In this document: positions 43,478 through 52,629 of the stretch, piece after piece
Numbering within the stretch: position 1 is the stretch's first letter
Layout: every line of letters starts with the position of its first letter
From: an uncultured Lachnospiraceae bacterium
Lineage (GTDB): Bacteria; Bacillota; Clostridia; Lachnospirales; Lachnospiraceae
DNA length: 64,000 nt
Assembly (NCBI GenBank): GCA_902779395.1
Contig: CACZBK010000005.1
Coordinates: 1 to 64,000, forward strand
Reading direction: 5' to 3'
Translations under genes and position numbers: made by a program
Notes under the pieces: generated by a model
The model's database searches: none
What the model saw: the letters and a program-made list of their open reading frames with translations, nothing else
Told to the model about the DNA's origin: nothing

Positions 43478-45027
43478 TCGTCCTTCTTCCCAAAACCTTC
43501 TTTCAGGCTTTCCTCTGCCATCTTAAATCCGTTCTTCAGGCTCTCCTTAACACTCTCGGCTGCCTTTTCTCCAAATTCCGCGGCACTGTTTCCAAAATGC
43601 TTAACGCTCTCGGGTATCTTTCCTTTCAGCTCTTCCCAGCCTTCCGCGATCTCTCCGTTGATCTTTTCCGCATTTCCCCTCATGCCTTCATATATGCTTC
43701 TGGGTACTGAGAATACCTTCTCTGTCCCCTTCAATACATTACCGGCTGTCTCCAGTATAAAATCAGCCGCTCCGCGCCTGCGCTTTGCCAGAGTGCCGTC
43801 TTTCCTCATCATATCGATCTCTTCATATCTCCTGTATGCGTCCCTTGTGCTCTGTTCCCAGGATATATATATTTCATCCATTGCATTCTGTCCCACCTGG
43901 TGTACGCACTCCATATCCGTACATGCATCTGCCAGAAGCACAGCCATGGATTCCGGCGTTTCTTCGATCAGATAACCGTTCCTGGTATGGGTTATACCCT
44001 CAGCCGCACACGAACCCTTTATCAGCACGCTGGCCAGACCGCAGGCTGCCGCTTCCCTTACCACTATGCCGTTAGTGTCATATACGGAAGGGAAAAGGAA
44101 GAGATCTGCCCTGGTATTGAAGGCGCGAAGCTTCTCACGGTCCCTTACCGGCCCGGTAAAGATGATACGTCCCTTATTGTCCGCAGCGCCGTTTATTGAA
44201 GCCACTTTCCCGTCCTCACCGGTGATATCCAGCGATATGCCCAGATCCCTTACCTTCTGCTGCATCTCTTCGGCATCAGCTCCTCCGCCTATGAATATCA
44301 TGCGGTAATCGGTGCCCGTATCGGATAATATCTTCATAGCATCTATGATAAGCGGCAGGCCTTTATACTTCATCATCCTGCCCACAAACAGGAATACAGG
44401 TACATCCTGCGGCAGATCGTAATCTTTGACAGCTTCACGGACCACATCGGCCGCCACACGTCCCTTGGGAAAATCCACTCCGTTCGATACAACCCTGCAC
44501 TCACCTTCATAGCCCAGATCCATAAGGTTTTTCCGAGCCCCTTCCGAAACAGCCCATACATCATCGCAGGCCGAGATGTTATTGATCATCATCTTTATGG
44601 TCTCTTTCTGCAGAAAGCCCTCACCTACAGCCCTGGCGATATCAACATCAAATTTGGTATGATAGGTGAACACTATCGGTGCATTCGTCTCGTTTTGAAG
44701 AATGCGGGCCATAACAGTAGACGCAGCCGGACAGTGGCTGTGGATTATCGCCGGCTCAAAAGCGGTCATCTCGCCTATTTCTTTCATGGCCAGAGGATTG
44801 CCCGTTCTGTATCCCGATATGAATCCGGTGGTATCCAGACTGGGATATGCCACAACTTTATACGGATAATGATCATAGTCCGTATCAGGATAACGCGGAG
44901 TCCCCACCATAACATTGGCACCGAGGTTTTCTGTCATTATCCTTGCATAATTCATTACAACATTTGCAACTCCGTCGATAACAGGCGGAAAAGAATCATT
45001 CAATAAGCATACATTCATTTCTGTCAA
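43474..45027 (-). CDS. GT4 glycosyltransferase with amphipathic C-terminal tail
   Basis: 517 residues. The GT-B fold has VCLLNDSFPPVIDGVANVV at the N-terminus, IHSHCPAAS, and the GT4 segment FLFPSVYDTNGIVVREAAACG near ~320-340. The enzyme resembles diacylglycerol glucosyltransferases. Beyond the catalytic part, residues ~400-517 form a predicted amphipathic helix array with repeated VKESLKNGFKMAEESLKEGF-like units, which could bind the membrane or form a coiled coil. Acceptor and donor are unknown; a glycolipid or storage glucan is possible given GH13 downstream. Confidence 0.85.
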   Translation of the reverse strand: MTEMNVCLLNDSFPPVIDGVANVVMNYARIMTENLGANVMVGTPRYPDTDYDHYPYKVVAYPSLDTTGFISGYRTGNPLAMKEIGEMTAFEPAIIHSHCPAASTVMARILQNETNAPIVFTYHTKFDVDIARAVGEGFLQKETIKMMINNISACDDVWAVSEGARKNLMDLGYEGECRVVSNGVDFPKGRVAADVVREAVKDYDLPQDVPVFLFVGRMMKYKGLPLIIDAMKILSDTGTDYRMIFIGGGADAEEMQQKVRDLGISLDITGEDGKVASINGAADNKGRIIFTGPVRDREKLRAFNTRADLFLFPSVYDTNGIVVREAAACGLASVLIKGSCAAEGITHTRNGYLIEETPESMAVLLADACTDMECVHQVGQNAMDEIYISWEQSTRDAYRRYEEIDMMRKDGTLAKRRRGAADFILETAGNVLKGTEKVFSVPRSIYEGMRGNAEKINGEIAEGWEELKGKIPESVKHFGNSAAEFGEKAAESVKESLKNGFKMAEESLKEGFGKKDE

Positions 45028-45039
45028 CCTCCTTACAGT

Positions 45040-45777
45040 TTATTTTGGCGCATACTCCCACTGATGCTTTATCGTATCCACTATCACCAGTCTGGCATCT
45101 CCAAAGGGCTTTCCGTCCGACCAGGTAGAAAATGTATCAAGGGACAGACTGTTATCCCTCTCATACGGTGCTTCCACCGGAGTATGCCCTATCACCTGAT
45201 AGTATTTATCCTGTTTATACAGACTGTTATATCCGTGCTGGGGCCGAAGCCATATAGGTGAAGCATCATTCCACAGATGATCTGCACCCTCCGGTGTTTC
45301 CACCATCTCATTGGCAGTCTTAATGACCGCATCTATATCCAGCGGGTCAACAAATTCGTCCGTATAAGCGGGTATCAGCACATCAACAAAATACCGTCCA
45401 AGTCCCGCATGCGAAAAAAGAGTATCATCTATGCGGTGGATAACGGCAAGTCTCTCACCTGTCAATGCCTTGAGCCTTTCGATCCCGTTTTGTACGGTAT
45501 CCATCATATGCAGCGAAAAACCTGTCTCCATGAACATATAAAGATAACTGATATCATGATTACCGTAACAGAACAGCGCTCCGGGATGATCCTTCGCAAA
45601 GCTTTCCAGGCGTTTAAGGGTCTCCCTGTAAAGATCCAGGTCATTTTCTTTTCCCCAGTCATCAACATAATCTCCCAGACAGACTATATTATCATACAGG
45701 GCATGATCGACTTTATCTGCCTTGTCAAAGATCCATGGTTTTAAATGTACATCGCCAACTACGAGTATACGGCTCAT
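45040..45777 (-). CDS. Calcineurin-like metallophosphoesterase
   Basis: 245 residues with all dinuclear-metal motifs: GDVH (8-11), GDYVDDW (34-40), GNHD (~72-75), HAG in LFSHAGLG and GHTP (~197-200). Relatives include diadenosine tetraphosphatases and Ser/Thr phosphatases. No signal peptide, so cytoplasmic. GGAG precedes the start. It sits between two GT4 genes on the same strand; its substrate is unknown. Confidence 0.88.
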   Translation of the reverse strand: MSRILVVGDVHLKPWIFDKADKVDHALYDNIVCLGDYVDDWGKENDLDLYRETLKRLESFAKDHPGALFCYGNHDISYLYMFMETGFSLHMMDTVQNGIERLKALTGERLAVIHRIDDTLFSHAGLGRYFVDVLIPAYTDEFVDPLDIDAVIKTANEMVETPEGADHLWNDASPIWLRPQHGYNSLYKQDKYYQVIGHTPVEAPYERDNSLSLDTFSTWSDGKPFGDARLVIVDTIKHQWEYAPK

Positions 45778-45835
45778 TTTTTACTCCAAAAACGTTTGAT
45801 ATTGCTGTGATATATACAGCTTAAAAGAGAGGATA

Positions 45836-47023
45836 TCATGCTTCTATCAGTTCCTTCCACTGTCTGCTGATCTTATCTGCCGAAAACCTCTCTGCGCAGT
45901 CAGAAGAAATGTCCGCGTATCTTTTCCTTACAGCTTCATCATACATAAGACTCATCACTGCATCTTTAAGCAGCAGCTCACCGGCACCAAGAGCGCCTCT
46001 TCTTTCTTCACCGGCACAGGAAGGCACCAGTACTCCGTACTGTGCATATTCTGCTTCGTTCTTAAGCAGCTTATGTATATCGCTGCCGGGTGCGAGCACT
46101 TCCCTGGGGCCTGAAGGGATATCTGTCGATACCACAGGCAGAGCGCAGGCTGCAGCTTCGATCAGCACCATCGGAAGCCCCTCAAAATCCGATGTCAGTG
46201 CAAAAACCGAAGCCTCCTTCATATAAGAGAAAGGATTCTCCACTTCTCCCGGCATACAGACATGTTCTTCTATTTTCAGCTCCCGGGCAAGTTCTTCAAG
46301 AAGCGGGCGTTCATCCCCCTCTCCCAGTATAACCAGTCCGGCATTCTTATTATCTTTACGTATAGCGGCAGTAAGCCTGATAAGCCTGTCCTGAGCCTTC
46401 ATATGGGTAAGGCGCCCGGCAGTGATAAGGATCTTTTCATGCCTTTTGTAAAACTCCACGGCTTCCGCCGGCATGGTTTCCTTTTTAAGACCTGCGATCC
46501 TTTCAAGGTCCGCAAAATTATATATACAGCCCAGCTTACGTTTATCAAGCCCGTAGTTTTCCGCCATATCTGCTTCAGCCATTTTTGAAACACAGATATA
46601 TTTATCAGCTCCCGCCCCTATAAAACGCTGCAGGGCATGTGTCTTAAAGCCATCACCTTCACACATAGACGGCATGCTGTGATATACGCATACTATCTTA
46701 TCGTCCCTGCGGGATAATATGTTTACTGCATTTGCCCCGTCCATATGGCTGATAGTGCAGTCAATATGATATTTATGCTTGAGATACGAAAGCCGTCTGA
46801 CACGCTTTATCACATTCGATGCCCTGGTGGCCACAGAAGCTTCCTCCAGCGGCGGAACCTTAAGGTCGATAAGCTTTCCGCCATAAGGATATATAGCATT
46901 CGAGGCATCAAACACAAAAAGATACACCCTGTAGTATTTTGCCAGCTCTATCGACAGATTGGCGGCCATACGTTCCGCACCGCCGTTATGCAGATTCTGC
47001 ACAAGTATAGCTATATTCTTCAT
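45836..47023 (-). CDS. GT4 glycosyltransferase
   Basis: 395 residues of the GT-B fold. QNLHNGGAERMAANLSIELAK at the N-terminus is the usual acceptor-domain start, ITAGRLTHMKAQDRLI lies near ~205, and the EX7E-type donor region is FALTSDFEGLPMVLIEAAACALPVVSTD. It likely transfers a sugar from a nucleotide sugar in a surface glycan pathway. It overlaps the CE2-like esterase gene by 4 bases, so the two products may act on the same glycan. Confidence 0.9.
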   Translation of the reverse strand: MKNIAILVQNLHNGGAERMAANLSIELAKYYRVYLFVFDASNAIYPYGGKLIDLKVPPLEEASVATRASNVIKRVRRLSYLKHKYHIDCTISHMDGANAVNILSRRDDKIVCVYHSMPSMCEGDGFKTHALQRFIGAGADKYICVSKMAEADMAENYGLDKRKLGCIYNFADLERIAGLKKETMPAEAVEFYKRHEKILITAGRLTHMKAQDRLIRLTAAIRKDNKNAGLVILGEGDERPLLEELARELKIEEHVCMPGEVENPFSYMKEASVFALTSDFEGLPMVLIEAAACALPVVSTDIPSGPREVLAPGSDIHKLLKNEAEYAQYGVLVPSCAGEERRGALGAGELLLKDAVMSLMYDEAVRKRYADISSDCAERFSADKISRQWKELIEA

Positions 47024-48063
47024 CCTAAAAGCTCCCTGATACGCGCTGCTATTATCGATGCCGCCCTCTCATGGGCTTTTACGCCGGGATGAAATCTCGC
47101 ACCGATGAGTCCTTCTTCCGTATCGGGAAGAGCCAGATACTCTACTCTCTCATCCCCGCTTTCTTTCCTGTGATCCCCGATGCCTTCTTTTATATACTTC
47201 GCAGTATTGTCTCCAAGCATACCCATGCACCAGATGATATATGCACCGGGATTATTGTTGCGAAGCTTCTTTAAGAACGCTGCGGCTGCGTTACGTATCT
47301 GCATGGTATCTGTAAAACCGGTATTCTTTATAGCTTCATTATCGTTTGTCCCCAGATTGACACAGATGATATCCGGCTGCCAGGCATTAAAATCATTCTT
47401 CTCATAAAAGCCTGATGCCTTAAATCTCTTCTCCGGCATCAGTGAACAGATATCTTCATAGTATCGAGGGACAGCACATTCCGTATTCCCGTCCCAGGAA
47501 ATATACAGGCCCCAGCCGCTCTGACTGAACACCCTGTAGTCCGCATCCAGAAGCTTTGCCGTCATATAAGGATATGAATTAACATGAGAAAAGAACATCG
47601 ATATCCACTCTTCTTCCTCTTTCGCTCCTATGCTGCCTTCCCCGGAATTGAGTGAATCCCCGATGAATTCTATCTTAAGCTTCTTTTCCGGAACCGGCAG
47701 AAGCTCTCCGTCACATCTTAAGGCATAAAACTCAAGTCTATGCTCCTCATCAGCACTCATAGCCTGTACTTCCTTTATGATGCGGACCCTTGTCGGCTTT
47801 GTATTCATCTTATTCCTGAATATGCATACCCATTCTCTTTCAGGTCCGACCATACGGCGGCTTATGACTTCACCGTTTATCTCAATAGCTATCCAGTTTT
47901 CCTGTGCTGAATAAGGACCTGCCATCTCCACCCACAGTTCCGAACATTTAACATTAAGCTCCAATGATGAGCCTGTCCAGATAAGAGTTAAGGGATCACG
48001 GCTTTCTGTGGTTCGGCCGTTGACTTTTATGTTTACAGCTTCGGATATTTTTAATTCTTTCAT
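47020..48063 (-). CDS. SGNH hydrolase, carbohydrate esterase family 2-like
   Basis: 347 residues: an N-terminal beta-jelly-roll-like domain (~1-115) and a C-terminal SGNH hydrolase. The nucleophile block is EFIGDSLNSGEG, block III is VNLGTNDNEA and the catalytic His is in ARFHPGVKAH. This order matches CE2 acetyl esterases, which deacetylate plant polysaccharides. It lacks a signal peptide, so a cytoplasmic role on transported oligosaccharides or on the organism's own glycan is more likely. A ribosome site AGAGAGG precedes the start. Confidence 0.85.
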   Translation of the reverse strand: MKELKISEAVNIKVNGRTTESRDPLTLIWTGSSLELNVKCSELWVEMAGPYSAQENWIAIEINGEVISRRMVGPEREWVCIFRNKMNTKPTRVRIIKEVQAMSADEEHRLEFYALRCDGELLPVPEKKLKIEFIGDSLNSGEGSIGAKEEEEWISMFFSHVNSYPYMTAKLLDADYRVFSQSGWGLYISWDGNTECAVPRYYEDICSLMPEKRFKASGFYEKNDFNAWQPDIICVNLGTNDNEAIKNTGFTDTMQIRNAAAAFLKKLRNNNPGAYIIWCMGMLGDNTAKYIKEGIGDHRKESGDERVEYLALPDTEEGLIGARFHPGVKAHERAASIIAARIRELLG

Positions 48064-48149
48064 TTTATTAACCTCTCTTTAGTATAGAGCGTAATGACCA
48101 TGATACCACATTATCCCACTCCCAACAAGGGCAGAGCAGGCATAAACGC

Positions 48150-48178
48150 TTGAAATATCGCGCTTTTTCTGGCATAAT
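48150..48178 (+). promoter_or_regulatory. Promoter of GH5 gene
   Basis: -35 TTGAAA (48150-48155), 17-base spacer, -10 CATAAT (48173-48178), 29 bases before ATG 48207. Confidence 0.75.
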
Positions 48179-48206
48179 GGGCAAAAATACCGGAATGGAG
48201 ATTTCT

Positions 48207-49553
48207 ATGAAAAAGCGATATACAGTACTGTCCATGGCCTTACTTTCGGCTGTTTCATTAAGCGCCTGCACGGATCCGGAAGTTACACCCTCTCCCGCGG
48301 AGGCTCCGACTCAGGCAGAGGCATTACCGACGGAAGCACCGACGGAGGCTTATGTTTCTCCGACGGAGGTCCCCACAGAGGCAGAAACTGCGCCTGCGGA
48401 AGTTCCTGTTTCTCCCGTCAGCACGGTTCCTGATGGCATAGTTGTATTTAATGCCCAGGGCCGCATTGCTGCCATACCCGATAATGACGCCCTGAATTTT
48501 ACCCGTGATATGAAAGCAGGCTGGAATCTGGGAAACGCTTTTGATGCCTATAACTGCGACTGGCTCTCTGATCCTCTTGATTATGAATCTGCCTGGTGCG
48601 GCGCAAAGACAACCAGGGAACTGATACATACCATAAAGGACGCCGGCTTTAATACCATCCGCATTCCCGTTTCATGGCATAACCATCTGGACGGAAGCTG
48701 GAACATCGATCAAAGATGGATGGACCGCGTGCAGGAGGTTGTTGACTGGGCTTATGATGAAGGCATGTATGTGATCATCAATATCCATCATGACAATGAG
48801 AAAGGTTTTGAATATCCATCCTACGACCGGCTTGACAATTCAAAAAAATACATAGCAAAGATCTGGACACAGATAGCTGAGCGCTTTGCGGATTATGACG
48901 AACATCTCATCTACGAGACCATGAACGAGCCCAGACAGGTGGGTACGGATCATGAATGGTGGATAAATGATGTGCATTCGGATGTGGCTAAGGAGTGCTT
49001 TGACTGTGTAAACCAGCTGAATCAGACCGCCGTTGATACCATACGTTCCGTTGACAGGGGCTGCAATACTTCCCGCTACATCATGTGTCCCGGCTACTGT
49101 GCATCACCTGAATTCGAACTGGTAAGCGATTTTAAGCTTCCCGACGACAGTAAGGCCAGTGCAGAAAACAGGATAATCCTCTCCGTTCATGCATATACTC
49201 CATACAGCTTCGCCCTTGATACGAGCGGAACAAGCACCTTCGATATCTCCAAAAGCAGCAGCACGGAAGATATCGACAGCTTTATGCGCCGTATATATAA
49301 CAGCTATGTTATTAAAGGAATCCCTGTAGTGATAAGCGAATACGGTGCTCTTGATAAGAACGGAAATCTTGATTCGCGTATGCAGTTTACGGCTTACTAT
49401 GTGGCAACTGCCACACACTACGGCATGCCTACCATACTTTGGGATAACAATGCCATCAACACCCCGGGAGAAAACTTCCAGATCATAGACCGCGCAAGCC
49501 TTAACTGGAGTTTTCCCGAGATACGTGATCAGATCATTTACTACTGCGAATGA
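48207..49553 (+). CDS. Secreted GH5 endoglucanase, lipoprotein
   Basis: 448 residues from ATG 48207 with GGAG upstream. A lipoprotein signal ends in LSAC (Cys21), then a Thr/Pro/Glu-rich linker (~24-75) built from degenerate PTEAPTE repeats. The GH5 barrel has RIPVSWHNH, NIHHDN, the acid/base Glu in YETMNEPRQ and the nucleophile Glu in VISEYGA. It should cleave beta-1,4-glucan or related glycans at the cell surface. It ends in a 20-base convergent overlap with the aminotransferase gene. Confidence 0.94.
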   Translation: MKKRYTVLSMALLSAVSLSACTDPEVTPSPAEAPTQAEALPTEAPTEAYVSPTEVPTEAETAPAEVPVSPVSTVPDGIVVFNAQGRIAAIPDNDALNFTRDMKAGWNLGNAFDAYNCDWLSDPLDYESAWCGAKTTRELIHTIKDAGFNTIRIPVSWHNHLDGSWNIDQRWMDRVQEVVDWAYDEGMYVIINIHHDNEKGFEYPSYDRLDNSKKYIAKIWTQIAERFADYDEHLIYETMNEPRQVGTDHEWWINDVHSDVAKECFDCVNQLNQTAVDTIRSVDRGCNTSRYIMCPGYCASPEFELVSDFKLPDDSKASAENRIILSVHAYTPYSFALDTSGTSTFDISKSSSTEDIDSFMRRIYNSYVIKGIPVVISEYGALDKNGNLDSRMQFTAYYVATATHYGMPTILWDNNAINTPGENFQIIDRASLNWSFPEIRDQIIYYCE

Positions 49554-50763
49554 CCCCGGAAAAGCATTCACCGATGAAATCAACATCATCATCGGAAAGC
49601 TTTGTATGTAAAGGCAGTGTCACCTCATTCTCATAATGGGCGTAAGCGTTAGGATAATCCTTAATGTCAAAGCCTAAACTCTTATAAGCAGTCATCATCG
49701 GCAGAGGCTTGTAGTGCACATTGCAGGGCACTCCGAGCTCTGCCATTTTTGTTATTATCTCACGGCGCTTTGTATCATCTGCACCTGGTATACGCGCAAG
49801 ATACAGATGCCCGCTTGATGTATATTCATCCGTATAATGTGTAAGATGCTCCACTCCAAGCTCATCACAGACCTTATCATACTTTTCGATGATCTCACGG
49901 CGACGCTGCAAAAGCGATGGATACCGGTCCATCTGTACCAGTCCTATGGCTGCACCCACATCCGTAAGGTTACACTTATAAAGTGGTGCGATAATGTCGT
50001 ATTCCCAGCTGCCCAGCTTGGTCTTGGCCAGGGCATCCTTGTCCTGCCCGTGCAGGCTGTAGAGCTGATACCAGTGGTAAAGCTCTTCATCATCTATCCC
50101 GGGGATGCTGTTCCAAACGGAAGCTCCGCCTTCTGCCGTAGTCAGGTTCTTTACCGCATGGAAAGAGAATGATGAGAAGTCAGCCAGAGTGCCGGCCATT
50201 TTTCCTTTACGGGATGCCCCGAAGGAATGTGCGCTGTCGGAAACCACCGCAATGCGTCCAAAAGCCTTCTGGATCCTCTGTCCAAGCTCCGTATTTCCTC
50301 CTGCCGTAAAAAGATCTTTCTTTCTGTTCACGATCTCATAGATACGCTCATAATCACAGGGGATCCCGGCAATATCTACAGGCACCACAGCCTTTGTTTT
50401 TTCCGTGATGGCTGCCTCCATGGCCTCGTAATCCATCTCAAGGCTGTCCTTCTGACAGTCGATGAATCTGACCTTTGCGCCAACATGTATCGCAGCCGCC
50501 GCACTGGCAGTGTAGGTATAAGCAGGCACCAGCACTTCATCGCCCTCACCTATTCCCAGTATGCGCAGATTAAGCTCCTCTGCCGCCGTAGCCGAATTCA
50601 GTGCCACCGCCTTAGGCGTACCCAGATACTGCGCTATCCTTTTTTCCAGCTCCTTGGTCCTGGGGCCGGTGGTGATCCAGCCGCTGCGCAGTGCCTCCGC
50701 TACTGCCTCTATCTCCGCCTCCGTAATGTCAGGGGGACTGAATATTATCTTTCTGGCTTCCAT
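49534..50763 (-). CDS. DegT/DnrJ/EryC1 sugar aminotransferase
   Basis: 409 residues. PLP binds Lys205 in FSFHAVKNLTTAEGG, and Asp176 with His179 in VVSDSAHSFGA are further cofactor contacts. It transfers an amino group to a nucleotide-linked keto sugar. A PglF/CapD-type 4,6-dehydratase (52630-54600), whose product is such a keto sugar, lies 2 kb away, so the two may make a UDP-4-amino-trideoxyhexose. It has an insertion around 145-170 compared with the shortest family members. The promoter is embedded in the terminator of the upstream decayed gene. Confidence 0.9.
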   Translation of the reverse strand: MEARKIIFSPPDITEAEIEAVAEALRSGWITTGPRTKELEKRIAQYLGTPKAVALNSATAAEELNLRILGIGEGDEVLVPAYTYTASAAAAIHVGAKVRFIDCQKDSLEMDYEAMEAAITEKTKAVVPVDIAGIPCDYERIYEIVNRKKDLFTAGGNTELGQRIQKAFGRIAVVSDSAHSFGASRKGKMAGTLADFSSFSFHAVKNLTTAEGGASVWNSIPGIDDEELYHWYQLYSLHGQDKDALAKTKLGSWEYDIIAPLYKCNLTDVGAAIGLVQMDRYPSLLQRRREIIEKYDKVCDELGVEHLTHYTDEYTSSGHLYLARIPGADDTKRREIITKMAELGVPCNVHYKPLPMMTAYKSLGFDIKDYPNAYAHYENEVTLPLHTKLSDDDVDFIGECFSGVIRSSK

Positions 50764-50840
50764 TGTCTGTCTCCTTTTTTCTCTGCCTTTATCATTTCTA
50801 TAATGTCTGCTCAGGCACAGTTATTGCTTCACTGCGAGCG

Positions 50841-50869
50841 ATTATATACCAAAAGACCTGCCCTCGCAA
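50841..50869 (-). promoter_or_regulatory. Promoter of sugar aminotransferase
   Basis: Minus-strand -35 TTGCGA (50864-50869), 17-base spacer, -10 TATAAT (50841-50846). The -35 lies in the loop of the terminator hairpin at 50851-50877. Confidence 0.65.
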
Positions 50870-50877
50870 GGCAGGCC
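50851..50877 (-). terminator. Terminator of the decayed surface-protein gene
   Basis: CCTGCC (50857-50862) pairs with GGCAGG (50870-50875), extended by outer pairs; four T follow on the minus strand. It overlaps the aminotransferase promoter. Confidence 0.65.
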
Positions 50878-50888
50878 CTTCAGTGTAT

Positions 50889-51142
50889 TTACTTATCACT
50901 CAATTCATATTCAAAATCCTTTATCCACTCCTCCTCTGTGCCCGCCTGCGCATCACCAGGCTGCTCTGTTTCATCCGCCGATACAGTCTCTTCCACAGGC
51001 TCCTGTTCTACAGGATCCACTGACCCATCCGTCGCCTCAGTGACGTTCTTCAGATCCCTCCGGCTCTGCTGCATACACCGCCGTCTGAGCGTAACTGCCA
51101 AGCAGCATGCTCACCATAAGCAGCGACGCTATCTTTCCGGTA
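50889..51142 (-). pseudogene. Remnant of a secreted LRR/BspA-like surface protein gene
   Basis: One minus-strand frame (from ~51142 down to TGA at 51039-51037) encodes a signal-peptide core, GKIASLLMVSMLLGSYAQTAV then YAAEPEGSEE. A second frame (stop at 50889) continues with an acidic linker NVTEATDGSVDPVEQEPVEE and ends EEEWIKDFEYELSDK then stop. The two are out of frame, the first has an in-frame TGA and no proper start upstream, and the product ends where leucine-rich-repeat (LRR_5) surface proteins usually begin their repeats. This is best read as a truncated, frameshifted fragment. The link to LRR proteins rests only on the DFEYEL segment and is tentative. Confidence 0.55.
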
Positions 51143-51154
51143 TATCAAGCCGCT

Positions 51155-52474
51155 TTACACCACTGTTTCAGCCGAACGGCATATCATTCCCGCCGCATAG
51201 ATCGGATAGTAGTTTATTCCATTATCTTTTTCGATATTATTGGTGGACAGTACATAAACTTCCTTAAAGCTTTCCTTCTCAAGCAGATTATCAAGAGCTG
51301 CATGTTTTTTATAATCACTTCCGGATTTAACCTCTATTGGTACTACTCCATCTTCCCTTTCGATAATAAAATCCACCTCACCGATCTTAGACTTTTTATA
51401 ATAATACGGATCCAGTCCCGCAGCACAGATCTCCTGTGCAACAAAGTTTTCAAACAAAGCACCGTTATTGATCTCCTTCTCAGGATCCATCTCAAGGAGC
51501 TTTCTTTTCGTAAACATCGGATAACAGGAAACCAGCAATCCCACATCACTCATAAACAGCCGGAAAACATTGGTCTCCGAAGATATCTTAAGCGGACTGC
51601 GCGGTACAGAAACAATATACGATGGTATAGCCACCGCAGCATCCTTAAGCCACAAAAAACTATCCTCGTATCGATCAAACTTAAGCTCACGATCCAGCAA
51701 TGTAAAAGTAAATCTTCTGTTCTGCTTATCCAGCTGTGAAGGGATATTCTCGTATACCGACCTCACTTTCAGTTTTTTATCTTCCTGTTCATATCTTGTA
51801 AAATCAGCTTTATACTGGTTCACTATACTTTTCTGCTCTTTATCTATCTCATCCAGGTTTTGAGTCCTGTTAAATACATTTACAACAGCAGGCATCCCTC
51901 CGACCACAAGATAATAGTAAAAAGTACTGATAAGCTTTTTATGGATTATCTCATCAACAGGCTTCCCTTCTCTGATACAAGCTTTCGTATGCTCCAGTTG
52001 GGCCACGGTCACTCCTGTTGCTTTAGCAAATTCCTCAAAATTCATTGGCATCATCTGCCACTCGTCAATATACCCCACCGGAATGGAACGTATACCCTTT
52101 AGTTCCACGCCAAGATTGGACCCGCTTAATATATATCTGAACCTCCCCTCGTCGACCAGGAACTTGATCTTCGTTACAATATCAGGATATTTCTGAATCT
52201 CGTCCAAAAAAATAACGGATTCACCCTCTTTTAATTCCTTTTCCGAATACAAAGCGAGACGGGTGGATATCTCAGAACTGTCATCTGTACTCTCAAGCAT
52301 CTTCAATATATCCGGTCGCTCCAGCAGATTGATCTCGCTATAGTTTATTTTATTGCGCTCAAGCATTTCACGTATCAGCCAGGTTTTTCCTACCTGTCTG
52401 GCACCATATATAAGCAGCGCTTTCCTGCTGTTATCTATCCATTCCTGAACCCTGTTTTCATATATTCTATACAT
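51155..52474 (-). CDS. AAA_14/DUF4143 family ATPase
   Basis: 439 residues. An AAA_14 domain at the N-terminus has Walker A YGARQVGKTW (23-32), Walker B VIFLDEIQKY and a sensor-like LSGSNLG. A DUF4143 domain follows at the C-terminus with ENFVAQEI, FIIEREDGVVPIEVKSG, a PD-(D/E)xK-like pattern (D-x-n-E-x-K). Such proteins are widespread, sporadic and of unknown function. The gene has its own promoter, looks more AT-rich than its neighbours and abuts the decayed surface-protein gene, all consistent with acquired DNA. Confidence 0.9.
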   Translation of the reverse strand: MYRIYENRVQEWIDNSRKALLIYGARQVGKTWLIREMLERNKINYSEINLLERPDILKMLESTDDSSEISTRLALYSEKELKEGESVIFLDEIQKYPDIVTKIKFLVDEGRFRYILSGSNLGVELKGIRSIPVGYIDEWQMMPMNFEEFAKATGVTVAQLEHTKACIREGKPVDEIIHKKLISTFYYYLVVGGMPAVVNVFNRTQNLDEIDKEQKSIVNQYKADFTRYEQEDKKLKVRSVYENIPSQLDKQNRRFTFTLLDRELKFDRYEDSFLWLKDAAVAIPSYIVSVPRSPLKISSETNVFRLFMSDVGLLVSCYPMFTKRKLLEMDPEKEINNGALFENFVAQEICAAGLDPYYYKKSKIGEVDFIIEREDGVVPIEVKSGSDYKKHAALDNLLEKESFKEVYVLSTNNIEKDNGINYYPIYAAGMICRSAETVV

Positions 52475-52513
52475 TCAATTCCTCCAACTCCACTGCCAGC
52501 GGATCATATACAG

Positions 52514-52541
52514 ATTATACTACGCCTCATACAAATTTCAA
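52514..52541 (-). promoter_or_regulatory. Promoter of DUF4143 ATPase
   Basis: Minus-strand -35 TTGAAA (52536-52541), 16-base spacer, -10 TATAAT (52514-52519), 40 bases before the start. Confidence 0.75.
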
Positions 52542-52548
52542 TGTTTTT

Positions 52549-52590
52549 GCCCCGTTTTTCCATCAAAAAGCGGGGCATTTTGCCCCGTTT
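52549..52590. terminator. Terminator region with repeated GCCCCGTTTTT
   Basis: Two copies of TTTTGCCCCGTTTTT flank AAAAAGCGGGGCA. CGGGGCA (52571-52577) can pair with TGCCCCG (52581-52587) and, alternatively, with the first copy. The minus-strand RNA gives a hairpin followed by CTTTTT, ending the dehydratase transcript. Confidence 0.75.
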
Positions 52591-52629
52591 TTCAAATCTC
52601 CTTCAAAATTATCTGCTATTTTCCGTCAT

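Noticed and set aside
51155..52474. Defence or toxin-antitoxin system around the DUF4143 ATPase
   Set aside because: No partner nuclease, methylase, toxin or antitoxin gene is adjacent; the neighbours are a decayed gene and sugar genes.
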